This document shows, one piece after another, positions 1 to 12,683 of a stretch of 64,000 bases of DNA (position 1 is its first letter; each line of letters begins with the position of its first letter). Under the pieces are notes generated by a model. The model saw only the letters and a program-made list of their open reading frames with translations, was not told the origin of the DNA and searched no databases. The position numbers and the translations under genes were made by a program. The stretch comes from Nymphaea colorata (taxonomy: Eukaryota; Streptophyta; Magnoliopsida; Nymphaeales; Nymphaeaceae), in NCBI RefSeq assembly GCF_008831285.2, contig NC_045147.1:23708981-23772980 (forward strand), in the 5' to 3' direction.

Positions 1-611
1 ATCAGCTGACATGTATCGTTATGTATTGGACCATATTGCCCTACTTTTCATTTTACAATTTAAAAGAAAATAAAAAATTAATTTGATTTAAAAATGGAAA
101 ATTGAAAAAACTGCATCCGTGTTCTATATATATATTTGGCCGATATACTCCAATATGGAGCAATATTGATAACATTGGTCCAACTTGCTTCATGCTGAAT
201 GCCTTTTTGAGAATAATCAGGAAATTAATACATAAATGTTCATGTCTGTGACTCTGTAGATATAATCATGTCTGCAGCATTCATTTCAACTAAAATTTTT
301 CATTAGTATGTATTGAAGTATGCAGTACATACCAAATGTCCAAGGCATGGCCAGATCATATAAGAAAAAAAAATCTAAAAGGAGATTCCAGGACCAAACT
401 CTGTCAAACATGATTTAATCAAAGGAGTTCATTTATCTTTCCACGATATACAGTCACTATACATAATTCCCGATATCCATGAGAAAGAAGCAAACACAAA
501 GGAAATACCATATTGAATAACAGACAAATGCATGTTCATTAAAGGAGAGATTTGCTTTTATATCATACTAAAAAGGTTGGAAGCAGGAGAAAGGCACAAA
601 TTTGTTTTACA
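1..611. other. 3' flank of the sucrose synthase gene
   Basis: AT-rich sequence beyond the last clear sucrose synthase exon. A possible tiny terminal exon lies at 400-356 on the minus strand: it follows a TTTGACAG acceptor, reads in phase with the donor at 644 and stops after 14 codons. The encoded tail does not resemble known SUS C-termini, so this is tentative. Nothing else is recognisable. Confidence 0.4.
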
Positions 612-3600
612 TCAAATGATAAGAGATGGAGATAATAGACTTACAAGCTCTCTAAACTTAAGGATGTAAAACATCTCAAGGTACCGCCGAGTCTCACGCC
701 TTTCAAGATTGGAAACATGCTTCCAAAATCCATAGACTCCAGCCAACGTCAGCAATCTCTGGGAGTAATTCTTCCACGTAAACCTGAAAATTATATTGTC
801 AAAGATATACATAATTGAAAGGGAATCACACAAATTTTCAAAAGGAAAAGTGAAAATGAAACATTATACATGTTTACATCAACAATTCTGTCATGCACAC
901 ATTTTAAACTGAACGTTCAGTAAAGCATCTCCCTTGTTGAGAACATACAAAACAAAAGAGCACAATAGAGGAAATAATGATGATAACCTTTAAGGAGCCA
1001 ATCACAAGTAGAAGTTACTGAACTCAAACATCAGTGCAGGAAAATGAATTGAAAGAAAAGTAGGGGTAAATGGAAAACCTTTCATAGATGCGTTGTAATG
1101 CACCAGCAGAGATTTTCTCCCAATATCCAGGATTGGTCTTGCATTCCTCAAAGAAACTGACCATGATTTCAGTAGCAGCATCAGGATGATAGGGATCCAC
1201 ATGAAAACCTGATATCCCATGTTCTATAGTCTCAGCAGGTCCTCCATGACAAGTAGCAAAAGTTGGCAGGCCAGATGTCATGGCCTCTACCACAGTAAGC
1301 CCAAATCCTTCATAAAAGGCAGGCTGAGGGATACTACAGGAAGGTTAAAATGCATTACAAATGCAATGCCTCTAAAAGCTTCAGGTATCCAAATAATTAC
1401 CTGTACAAAAGCACCCCTTGTATCAGCTATATAACGATATAGTTCACCATTCCGTGCCCTGTTCAGTTGAGAGGATATCCAGCACATCTGCCCATTCAAT
1501 TTATACTTTTCTATAAGCCAATGCATCTTCGCAATCTCTTCCATTTCTTCCTTGTCATTGAACTTCTGTGCAGCTTGAAAACCAGCTACTACGACAAGGT
1601 TAACGAGCTCTCTTAATTTAGTACTCTTGCCATACCATTCTACTAGACCTGTAATGTTCTTTACTCTGTCAAGCCTTGCCATGGAAAAGATTATTGGTTT
1701 TGACTGATCGATCAACCACCCACTGTGCCAGAGAAAACAAAGGTATAAATGGAAAAGTTATCAATAAATTGGTAACCAATCAATAGGGCTTCTGAAGGTG
1801 TTTGACACAACATCATTGAAGTAGTCATCAGCTCACAGATTCCTGACGATGATAAAATGTGGAAGACATAAAAGATATATTATTCAGATAAATTTCATCT
1901 TTCGTTGTACAGTGGCATCCATGTTTCTTGAAAAGGGGGCTAAGCACTTTGGGCAAGCTTGAGGGTTTGAAATGCATCAACTACAAGAATTTTTTTTCTT
2001 TAGTTATGTGAATAAGAAACCAAAAAACAACTAGGCCAAAAGCGTTGCAGAGGACTCACATAGATTCATCATCTTGCTCTGGACTAAATAACATCTTTTG
2101 GATTGATGGATGAAGCGAAGTTAACCGTTTATGTGTTTCTGTATATGGAAAATAAATGCTTGCATCACAACCAGGGGATACAATATTGAACTTAGGATCA
2201 AAAACATCAATCCCATTGACAACTCTGTATAAGCCAGGAAGAGTGAAGGCAGAGTGGCTCTCGTACTGTCCAATGGATTCTTTGCTGAAAAAGATAAATT
2301 GATTCATCAAAAGCCTATACATACCAAGCTTCAAGTTCAACATTCCCAAATCTCAGATGTTGAATCAATATTACATATACTGTGAAATTTAATCAATGAA
2401 AATCATACAATTAAATTAATTTAACTGCCATATCAAACACAAAGCATTTGCGTGTAAAATCAAAAAGTTCGAAACATACACACTACAGAGTTCTCACGAA
2501 AGAACATGTAGAAACATGCATCATATAACTGTCAGTATTTTGAAGATGTACAACAAGAAACCACAATTCATTAATGCATAAGGTATTGATAACATTGGTT
2601 GAACAGATTCTTAGATGATAAATACATGTTTTATATATAATTTAGTGTTCTTACTCATAATTTTGTTGGTTTGTGTTAAGAGAAGTTCCACAATGGTTAA
2701 TTTCAAGTTGGAGCAACGAGAAACCATTTAGAATTATTTGGAGCAAAATTAGGTTGAACCCATAAGCCGATCCAATTCCAAATCCATATATCAATTAGAT
2801 CCAAACCCAACACACAACAGGTGGAGAAATCCAAAAAGAACCCCCAGTGGGGGTGCACCTTGGAATTCAAGGTGTTATTTGTAAATAGCATTAGTTTTTG
2901 AAGGTTTGGAAAGAGAAAATCGTGGGTTTCATTTTGGAATTATGCTTCATGGTTAAACCCCGAAATTTCTTACAAATTTCTACCTAAACTCACATTCTAA
3001 GGCTGATCATCCTCGTTCCAAGCTACAGCTCCTTCTCTTCTTCTTCCCTCTTACTCAAGCCCCTCCATTGTAGTTGTTTCCTGCCTCTTTCTTCTTCTTC
3101 TTCTTGCTTTGTCCTCATTTTCTTGTTTCCTTCTTCTTGAACATGGTGGGCAAGCTGGTGGCAAAGGCAGCATGCTCCAACAAGGAGGTTTCCGCTTCCT
3201 CTTCCCAATCAAAGGTCGGAAGTCACCAAGGTGAGTTCCTTTCCCTTCCTTATAACTAGAATTGCATGCAGCTAGGTTTCTACTCTCATGCATTTAAGGC
3301 AGATTTGGTTGCTGGAAATAGCCCCCATTTGAGAAATTTATCTTATTTCAGTCTTTGTTCTCAGTCTAAATTAGGTTTGCATAAGTAGGTCCAGGAATTC
3401 TTGAGCCTAAGAGTCAAACGTAGGTGAAGAGCTTTAGTATGGACAGGCCAGTGAGGCTATAGTAGTCGGCTAGTTCAAGCCTTCAAGATTATCCTCTTGT
3501 CTACTCAATTTTATAAAATCGGAATAATATATACATTGATAAACTATTGAGTCATTGACATTCAGGTAAACATTTCACAAGAAAAATATCAAATAAAATC

Positions 3601-6600
3601 TACAGAAACCTCTTCACAAGTACCAACTTTAACCTTTTTTCTCTATGGACTTAGGGACGATCCAAGGTCTTCATTGTCAGGAAGGAAATTCTAAATCATC
3701 ATAAGTAATTCCTTGAACACATTGTCAAGTCATAAGCTTAGCATTTAGCAGACTCGTCAGAAAGACACATTGCAGAACTTCTCATGAACATTGGCATTTG
3801 GTTATATTGCCTTGGGTGAAAGGTAGATGAAATAAGTGTCATTGATGCTCTTCCCAAGAATAAAAAAACTAGAATAGAACAAAATAGAGGTGCCCATTTG
3901 AAACGAGCTACTAGATCACAGAACGAGCAGAAAAGCAGAAATGCATAAAAATGGATGGAAAGTACCTTCCTGCAATCTCCTGATATGTGCTGGTTATAAT
4001 AAAGTCTGCGTGGTTCATAGCAATTAGATCAGCAGTAAATTGACATGAAAAATGGTATTTTTCTTCATACTTTCTCCAATATATGTCTGAATCTGGATAT
4101 TTTGTTTTTTCCAATGCATGTGCAATATTGCACTGCAAAAGAAATATAGAACAGGAACCTCAATATTTCCATGTTTGTAGAAAGAAAAAAAAGGTAGGCC
4201 ATCTAGAATACCTGTGTAACTCCAAGTTCATATGCTAACAGAGATGCAACAAGATTTCCATCACTATAGTTGCCAATAATAAAATCTGGTTTACGTTGTA
4301 ATTCAGCAGAAATTTCACTGGCAGCATCCTAGATCACAATTAATCAGTCTAAATCTGCAAGTACATTCGTGCAAAGCTCACCCAAGAAGCATTTACTATG
4401 TCAAAACTTGGAAACATGTAAATTTCTTAACATTAAAATAATTTACCACTGCAAATTGCTCCAAATAAGGCCATATCTCAAACCTTGAGATCCATTTATG
4501 AAGGATCCCGTTCTCTGTCCTGAAAGGTACTCGCAGAATATGTGAATGTTGGGTCCCACTTATTCTTTCCAGACGTTGACTACATGTTGTCCGTTTGGAA
4601 TCAGGTATCAACCGCGTCACCTGGTATAGGAAATGAAATGATCCCCATCGAATCTCAAGAAAGAAAAATCATCAGACTAAAATTATGCAGATGTCTTCTT
4701 GAAGAAAACAACAATTTTTTTCATTTTAGATTCTTCCCTTTACAAAAAACCACCACCAAAAGGTTTGAGATAAAACTTCCAATTAGAGAATAATTACAAT
4801 AGATAAGCTTACCACAAGGATACGAGGACTAATATTCAGACCTTGCTTTTGTATTCGAAGAAGCATCTCATTCTCTAAAGCACGAACTTGATCCAGTATA
4901 TAAACAACCTGCAAATAGAGTGAACAAGCACCAGCGAAACTGTGATGGCAGATAATGGTGGTTCCATCACAAAGAACTAACATCTATAAGAAAATTTTGA
5001 AAAATTCTCCAGGTCAACCATGATAGCTGATTGAAACAGTTGAATAACACGAAAAAATATCCCAAAAAAGAACTTTATGTCTGCACTTTGGATACGCTTA
5101 AAGTCAAGGATCAAACAATGGAATCTCTGATAACAATACCTGTCCACCTGTGTCTGGTAAGCCTAGAACATTCACTTGACCGAAGTATCCATGTGGTGAA
5201 AGGATCACAACATTAAACACCATCGGAATCCTTCCCAAGAATGTCTCCAGCGTAGAAGGATCAGGTGCCTGTAGGATATCTAAGAGTAATCGAACCATCT
5301 CCAGGACATTCTGAGTTTGATCACCCCAACCCCTCTCAAGTCCCATTTCTTGAAATCTATTCGCCATATCGAAAGCAATATATCATCAAACTCAATTTTC
5401 TTTACATAACTTTGAAAATAAGAGCATTTTATTGGGCCAACAAAGACATTATACAACCCTTGCTTCATTATTGCTGAAAGACGGAAATGAACTTGCGAAG
5501 TTTCTTACTTGTACTCAAACTCAGAATATGGTACATCAGATGGGAGCTTAGATAGGTAGTCCTCTGCCTTGGACAGTGCAGTTTGAAGCGAGGACAAACT
5601 CCTTATTCTCTCATTAATCATAATGACCTACAAAAAATTTTGGAAATTCATAGTTGCCTATACAGAGTATCAAGTATGGAGCAACTCCGAATTTTGAGTC
5701 CACATAGGAAGCATTTTTCTAATGCACTTATTGAGTCTTAAAGGTTGTGCAAGAGAACACAAAGAACTTGGTAAATAGTAATATTTATTGGCCACACCAG
5801 TTCTGCATTTGCTACAAAGTACCAGGCTTTCATGCTGAAAGAATAATTATGACAAGGTATTCATCAGATCCAAATTCTTCATATTGGCATGTTGACCATC
5901 TTTAATGCATGATACAAGGGATGGAAAAACAGATGAGGAAAATGTGAGAGATATAGTCTCGTCCAACTTGAGAGGTTAATGGACTGCCACAACTGAGAGA
6001 CTGCCGTTGCCATATGATGCACATGCAGAAATAAAAAATAACAAGGGGACAGCAATGAACATAATGGGAAACAATTTTAAATCCAAATATCACAGATTAT
6101 ACACCTTATTTATCCACCTGTTTCCATTTCTTTATCTAGTAATCTAGGTAAAAGAAATACTCATGTTGCTGCATATACGCTAACTTAAACTTGTAACACA
6201 AGGCAGCAAAAAAAAAACAGTAAAAATGAAAATGAAGAGAGAGGCTTACAACCCCTAAATGTTTGTTTTTGCTACTTAAGTATTAAAGGAAAACCAACTT
6301 GCTTTGTGATAAGAAACATAACGTACATGTCCCTTGTACTCATGAGATCGAAGGAATTCGAGGAGAGGCTCGAGACTTCCTGAATCACGGAACATTCTTG
6401 ATGAAAGATGACGATTAAGAAATTGCACACCATTCCCTATCCATGATGAGTGATTCGGACGAGGAAATGAAGCAGCAAATGGTCCAAAGTCCAGCTCAAG
6501 AACAAAACGATTACTGATTCTGTCCAAATGAAGGAATGGAGGTAAAAGCTTAGAATACATGCATAGAGCGGGAAAAGAAGATAGGGGAAGGGGGGGCTGG

Positions 6601-7235
6601 GTTGCAAGGCATATACGGCAGATGTATAAACTATAAACACGGGAACAGCTTAAAACTGAACAGAAACTGAGCTGCAAAGACAGAAGGCCTGAAGGGAAGA
6701 ACCCAAGCTGGTCTCTGTTTGATGTTCAAGAGATATTACCGCTCATCCACAAGCCTTTCTCTCGACTTCAAATATTCAGTTACATTCAACTGCTCCACAG
6801 TAAGCTCATAAACATTTACGGAGACAAATTCCCAAACTCCAGGCCTTGGCCTCACCGCCATTGTTACATAGGGGGGTAAAACTATTGCTTCCTGTAAAAC
6901 GGCTTAAATTTAAGGAAACAATCAGTAGCAGTGAACTTGTAGGTATAGCATTATTCTCAATAGGATCTAAATCAGTAGAAAAAAATCATGAAAAAAGATA
7001 ACCACTTTCATGTCCACCTGTGTGAGATTCAATACATCTCGGAAAGGTCCATCCTTAAGGCGACCTAAGCTATCATCCTCAGAAATCATCTTATTAAGCT
7101 CATCTACCAGGTGATGACTCTGCAGCATACACTTTCCCTGATCGACATACCTGTGGTGGCAACAGAATAAGAATCATAAATGACAGGCTATAAATGATTC
7201 TAAATTCACAAGAGCTTCACTCAAGAGATTACTCC

Positions 7236-7300
<65 letters not shown>

Positions 7301-7383
7301 ATTCCCATGGCAACAGAATAAGAATCATATATTACAGGCTATAAACGATTCTAAATTCGCAAGAGCTTCACTCAAGAGATTAC

Positions 7384-7470
<87 letters not shown>

Positions 7471-8251
7471 TTATGCCCACAATTTTCCTTTAGTTATTCA
7501 CTACAGTAATCATGATATGGAAGCCTATCCGGCGCAAGTGTTGGGATCTACGGACCGTTTTTTTGTAAATCGCAAAAAACGACTTTTATGCCCATCCTAG
7601 TCTACTCGTATAGTCGTATTTCGATGTATGAGTGCTATGAAGAGTCTACTTGTATGCTACGTTACATACAAGACACACACACAGATGGTCGTGTAACCCG
7701 AATACTGCTTTCTCATGAACAGATAAATAAATCCTAATTAACTCTCCGAAACAGTTTCCAGTGGACACGTAGGAAACGTTCTCAAGCGGCCATTAGGCTT
7801 CGTAACTGTTTCCAGAACTAATATACGCAGACCTTTTATCTTCGATTGACCGAGGCAAATTCCAAACGAAGAATGACAGACGTATCTCCCAAAATGTCCA
7901 AGAATGCCGCCGCAATTCTATCATTAAGCAGGATCATAAACCAAATAAAGAACCGCGGCCATCTTCATGTCGAATCCCACGGATCCCATTGACAGCCTCC
8001 ACAGGAAATCAACTTCAACAGCAATATAAAAAGTACCCGAAAAGAAAAAAAAAAAGAACGAGCAAAAGGCAGGGAGAACTCCACGGAGCATCACAAAGCT
8101 ACTACTGTTACGAAGACAAGAAGAAACGTGAATGGAGGAGATGGGGAAGAGACCTAGAAAGGAGGCAAGCCAACTCGTTCCTGTAGGCGAAGAGGGAATC
8201 CTCGACCTGCTCCTTCGTGCTTAACGAGCGCGTCAATCCCCGTTCCGCCAT
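612..8251 (-). CDS. Sucrose synthase (SUS2/SUS3-type), 14 coding exons
   Basis: Catalyses the reversible reaction sucrose + UDP = UDP-glucose + fructose, in the cytosol or at membranes, supplying wall and starch synthesis. Exons, minus strand: 8251-8154, 7150-7018, 6891-6740, 6519-6327, 5627-5509, 5356-5140, 4908-4813, 4620-4447, 4328-4212, 4132-3966, 2284-2060, 1722-1401, 1323-1079, 783-645. All junctions are GT-AG and the sum is 2397 nt (799 codons) with no stop. Visible landmarks are the N-terminal RSLS context (Ser11, the family's kinase site), the LPDTGGQ loop near residue 300, His438 in IAHALEK, Arg580 and Lys585 in [10 protein letters not shown], and the E-x7-E pair E676/E684. The LTRxLST start and the [10 protein letters not shown] end match the Arabidopsis SUS2/3 group. 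The start at 8251 is chosen by family alignment; an ATG at 8269 just after a plausible leader-intron acceptor would add six residues. After exon 14 a GTAAGT donor is perfect, but read-through gives a short tail stopping at 612, so the C-terminus is unresolved. Confidence 0.93.
2285..3965 (-). other. Large SUS intron 10
   Basis: A 1.7-kb intron, about ten times longer than most of its neighbours in this gene. On the plus strand it contains a TTC/CTT-rich tract around 3030-3140, which is GAA-rich in the gene's sense. No coding homology is recognisable; the open frames here are low-complexity shadows. Confidence 0.6.
7156..7468. repeat. Duplicated block with two (TA)n runs in SUS intron 1
   Basis: Two tandem copies of a block that starts at GGCAACAGAATAAGAATCAT. 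Copy 1 is 7156-7307 and copy 2 is 7308-7468. Each has about 80 bp of near-identical unique sequence followed by a (TA)n run, at about 7239-7297 and 7387-7468. The copies differ by a few substitutions. The repeat sits just inside the intron upstream of exon 2, with its start only a few bases from the exon 2 acceptor on the minus strand. Confidence 0.95.
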
Positions 8252-8469
8252 CACCGCTTTCTTGCTCATCAACTGAAAAGGCCAGGGGGGAGAACACCTT
8301 TTCTTCCGCAGCAATGAAAGAGGCTGATTCGAAGATTGCTTCCCGCATGGACCTAGACTCTCTCCCTCCCTCTCTAGCTCACAGAGACGTTTGCGTCGTG
8401 AAGCGCCACGTTCAAAAGTGATATTCGCGGGTAGCCAACACGAGGAAGGGCTTTCCTCTTCACTCATCC

Positions 8470-10450
8470 GCGCGTTCCTCTACACTTAGTGCGTCATTAT
8501 TAAAATAACGTTAGGTTGACAGAACAGCGATATTTTGCTCAGGTACTGGAGTGACCGCGAGACGTAGTGGATCAAAATGGCTTGTTAACGTAAAATTGTT
8601 TTGAACGAAAAGAAAGTCGCTTTAGTTTGTTGATATGGCGCTTCGGTTAGCCTGGTTTCATCTTGTGCGGGTCAATAATTATTTAGCTATGCTTCTCATA
8701 TTTTTCACCTTCTCATATATATTCAAGCTGAATATAGCTTTTACAAAACTGATTAAGGGACGGCATCTCGTGTTTGAAAGGCTAGCTAATAGCTATAATC
8801 AATATAATAAAAATATATATCAACTTTTTTGAATATATATAAATAGGACTTTAAATGAAATTTCTATCTCCACAAATACCCGTTTTACGTTAAGGACGAT
8901 TCTTCAATTGGGAACAAGAAGTCACGTCCATAGTTATTTCAAGGAAAATGTATTTCTAGCTAGATGAAACATTTAGCTAAAACACATATCCCTGAACAAG
9001 AAAAAAATCACTATTTGTCTATTTAGTGCATCAACTTTTACTCAAAATTGGTTACTTATTTGTTCTGACGCCAACCCTTCGTGAAGAGCCCTTCGGGTGA
9101 AAACTGCCATCTATAAGTACCGCAGATAGCATGGCATGGCTTGTCCAGTTGATCCAAGCTGACGTTGCACTCTCCTTGGCATCTTTTGTTCTATTTGTCC
9201 AGTTGATCCATGCTTGGCATGGCTTACTTGCTTCACGTCTAGCTAGCCAGTTAAGTGTAGGTGACTTTTTCTTCAAACTTGCGAGAAATGAAGTTATTTT
9301 TTCTACAAAAGTATTGTGCTGGTCAAGCCTAATGGAACGGTTTTTATTCGCATAAATAATTCGGAATAAGTGGAGGCAGCTGCGGTAATACATTCCAAGA
9401 CAAAACGAATCCAACACAAAATACAAATGGATAAAGCAGCACGGAAAGGAAAGGGAAAGAAAAAAGAAATTGGGTGTAATCCTTTTTTATACCGTGTGTT
9501 TGTGTGTCCAACTCTTTATTCTTCATTTCCGCTTTGCAGAAACAGGAACCAATTAAAGCGGACGGATGATTAATTCCTCGAGCCAGTTTGTTGGTAAATA
9601 ATTGGTCGATGTTGGAAACAAAAGGACATAACATAACCAGTCGAACATGTAAACAGTACATTGTTAACTTAATTTATGTGGGTGCTATTGTTTTTGAACT
9701 GCAAATGATAGCACCAGATGTCTCCAAATAACCCGAGGTAAGGGAGGATTCAGCTTTGGGTATCCCACAAACAACAGTCCGGGCAAGATTGATGTGATGT
9801 CATGTGAGCTTGCACTGCAGTCGGTGCTGAATTTTTTGATTGCCCTACTGCCACTATTATCTGTCGACCGCTTTCTTTGTTTAATATTCACCGGGTTTGA
9901 ATAATTAACATGGATTGGAAGCCTCTTAGGAGCGCAGTAAATTAAGCTGTTTTTATGTGAACGTTCCTCTTTGCAAGATCTCCAGTTATATATGCTCCCA
10001 CAACTTTGGCTTGCATTAGAGGTGATGTTTCTGGTAATCAACTGTCATTACATGCATGACAGTCGTAGCACTTACGACCTCATTAAACCAACTCCTTTGA
10101 GTTTTGTAGGAGTGTTTTGAACCATGCAAGAGAAACCCTCACTTGTATCAGATGATAAGTCGGATTTAAGGCTGCAAACTCGGAACTAGAAAATCAAAAC
10201 TTAAGATTGATAGAAAAACTTCTCTTGTAGGCAACAGGTTGAGTTTAATTTGTATGGGGGAACAACTTAGAACATGACGTGGGACCAAAAATTCCAGCAC
10301 TTACAAAGTCCTTGAAGTTTCGTTCACAACAGAAAAGGGGGAGGAGAAAAAGCAAAATTCCTGCATAACTACGAATCCATTTACAATTCTAATTCCAACT
10401 TCCATTAACTACATGCAACTAAGTACTTCTCACCGATGCTTCACTCGTAC
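8470..10450. other. Gene-free interval upstream of sucrose synthase
   Basis: AT-rich non-coding DNA holding the presumed sucrose synthase promoter near 8470-8700. A 20-bp element beginning TTGTCCAGTTGATCCA occurs twice, near 9143 and 9198. The overlapping open frames on both strands around 9050-9660 show no family resemblance. Nothing else can be supported. Confidence 0.5.
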
Positions 10451-10457
10451 GCACTCT

Positions 10458-10745
10458 TCAGCAACCTCTCTTATAGTTAGTAACAGGAGAGCCACGAAAT
10501 CTCAAAGCAGCCTCTGGTGCACCGGTGGCCGGCCAATGAGGAGATGACTGTTTCACGCTGATGCTTTGCTGAAGTGCCGGTACCAGGCTGAAAACCGATG
10601 GTCCTGGCTCCGGCTTCCTACCCGTTGCTGGATCATGTACAATTGGCTTGAATAGTCGGTCCACTTTGGGCACCCGCTCAGCTGCCCCTCCCTGAGCCCA
10701 CACGGGCTGTGCGGAGTTCCTCCCTTCTTGAGGCACAGTATGCAT
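10458..10745 (-). CDS. Possible 95-residue protein, unknown function
   Basis: I do not recognise this protein. It is a 95-codon open frame starting at the first ATG downstream of a clean TATAAAT box (10871-10865), leaving a leader of roughly 100 nt with a pyrimidine-rich stretch and no upstream ATG. The product is rich in Pro, Gly and Ser and basic near the C-terminus, has no signal peptide or membrane segment, and looks mostly disordered. Its local base composition is more GC-rich than the flanks. It could be a genuine lineage-specific small protein, or a chance open frame in a transcribed non-coding locus. The TATA box, first-ATG position and composition are the only support. Confidence 0.35.
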   Translation of the reverse strand: MHTVPQEGRNSAQPVWAQGGAAERVPKVDRLFKPIVHDPATGRKPEPGPSVFSLVPALQQSISVKQSSPHWPATGAPEAALRFRGSPVTNYKRGC

Positions 10746-10864
10746 TTTCTTGAGCTAGCTGGAAGACGTTACAACCTCTGACAAGGGGTGAAAGAAGAAA
10801 GGAAATAATTAAATGGTTCCCCTTCTGGATCCCCGTCGCCGAGGAGGATAGGCAAATTTGGCTC

Positions 10865-10871
10865 ATTTATA
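10865..10871 (-). promoter_or_regulatory. TATA box of the 10.5-kb small ORF
   Basis: TATAAAT in the context CTCTATAAATGAG on the minus strand, about 120 bp before the first ATG of the 95-codon open frame. Confidence 0.4.
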
Positions 10872-12450
10872 GAGCGGGTAAGCTGCACTCACTGTTGGGT
10901 ATTCAAGTGATCAAGGCCGTCCATTTTGAGAAACCAATGGACTGGATCAAAAGCAAGTTATTCTTCAAGTTGATGGACGAATTATATATTGGTGGGTGCT
11001 AAAGGATATGGCACTCTATTATCCATAATATTCTTTACTGGTGTCAGTATTTTAGGAGATGCCTTCTTGATTGCTTCGCAGCCAATTTGATGATCTGTTC
11101 TCTGGAATATTGTGGAAATCAATCGATACTTAATTTCGTCTGAAGAGAGCGAAGTGGAGGGCGAAGGTGTGGATGATCATGAGGTCTCTTCATGGTTTCG
11201 ATTTGGATTGAATATCCCACTCAATATAATTCCACTTTCTCAGATTTGCCATGGCAGATATTCTTCCCAATGACGACGAAATCTGGGTTTCAGCCTTGTA
11301 TTTTTTTTTATCATATCCGAGGGTGAAATTTGGAATCCGGGTTAAAATATCTGGCCCGCTTATGTTTTGGCCAATGTTCATGAGGTGGTGAAAAGCTGAA
11401 AATGGAAGTTCAAAGGGTTGGTTTTGACCTTGACCTGGCAACTGGACTCAAATATTGTCTTGAGTTTGTTCTTGACGGAGCTGCCATTGAGAACTCCCTG
11501 GACCTGACTAATTGAGTCGGTTTAAGCTCTCTACTCTCTAGTTGAAGAAATAAAGTCTATAGTACTTCAATAGTTGATAAAACCCAATTAGTAGATCATA
11601 TGAGCAGGTTTAGGACTAAGTGTAATATTTTATGAACGATAATGTTTTAGTATATAAAAAATACTCTGCAGGTGCCCATTATTTTTTCGGCTTAGAGAAG
11701 ACCAGTATTTTGAATTTTTTTCCGAAAAAAAAAAATTCAAGGCCCTTTTGGAGGACATCTTAAAACTAGCATTTTACAAGATTCAGAAACGTAGAAACTT
11801 GATTTTTCGATTGAATTAATAGTCAAAAAATAAAAATCAAGTTTTGGTTGCGTGAAATGGCAATGATTTTCACTTCATACAACATAGTTTTATTTTAATG
11901 ACAATAACTAGTTCCCCTAGCTAGGAATTTCATAAACTTCATGTGCCAGAGGAAACACTTTATTTGAAACTCTATATGTTCTTCGTTCTGAAAACTCGAG
12001 TTTTCATCATAGAAATGGTGGGGCGAGCAGCTTTTTCATTTCCATTTAGAAACTTCCAAATCAAGTTTACGAAATACTCAATTTGGGTTTTCAAATGCCC
12101 TCTACCCTGTGTGCTTTTGGTTACTGATCACCATTTATCATCTTAACGGGCCCGCATATTTTAAAAATGTATGAAAAAAGTGTATCAAGATATCCGCATG
12201 CCAACATCTTCCCTCGAATCTGTCGACAGCTTTCCATAAGATGCACTGAAGCAACGTTGGAATAAAACAAAAGTGATAAAAGTTCAATCTGGAGGCAGTA
12301 GACAGGGCCGAGTCGGCTACTGATGCATTACCTGTACTTTCTTCTTCCTGGTCTGTTTCACCAGATGGACGTCACTCTTTCTGTCTCTCTCGTCCATTTT
12401 GACTCGCTCTTGATTGACACCATTTTTCTTCTCGCCGAAGAGCACAATTC
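10872..12450. other. Gene-free interval
   Basis: AT-rich sequence between the small ORF and the AUX/LAX-like pseudogene. No open frame here shows family resemblance and no repeat family is recognised. Confidence 0.5.
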
Positions 12451-12454
12451 ATGC

Positions 12455-12461
12455 TATAAGA
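12455..12461 (+). promoter_or_regulatory. TATA-like box of the AUX/LAX-like pseudogene
   Basis: TATAAGA about 230 bp before the ATG at 12684, followed by a purine-rich leader. It is the best core-promoter candidate for the carrier-like gene, but the support is positional only. Confidence 0.3.
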
Positions 12462-12683
12462 GCGAAAACAGAGGGAGAAACGAGGGAGAAAGGTGGTGGT
12501 TTTCTTTGGATGCCCGCCAGTTCAGGTAACAGCCATTTTCACCATGTCATACCCGGTCCTCCGCCTCTTCTTATAGGTAATGGCGCCTCTTTTGAACTTC
12601 GATGGTGGTCAGTTTCTTCCCCTTTGAATGCTTTAGGAAGAATCTGAGGTTGGTATTCGAGGAGCCTTTGTTTCTAGGTATCC

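Noticed and set aside
7194-7493. 99-codon frame encoding Ile-Tyr repeats
   Set aside because: Translation of the (TA)n microsatellite inside a sucrose synthase intron.
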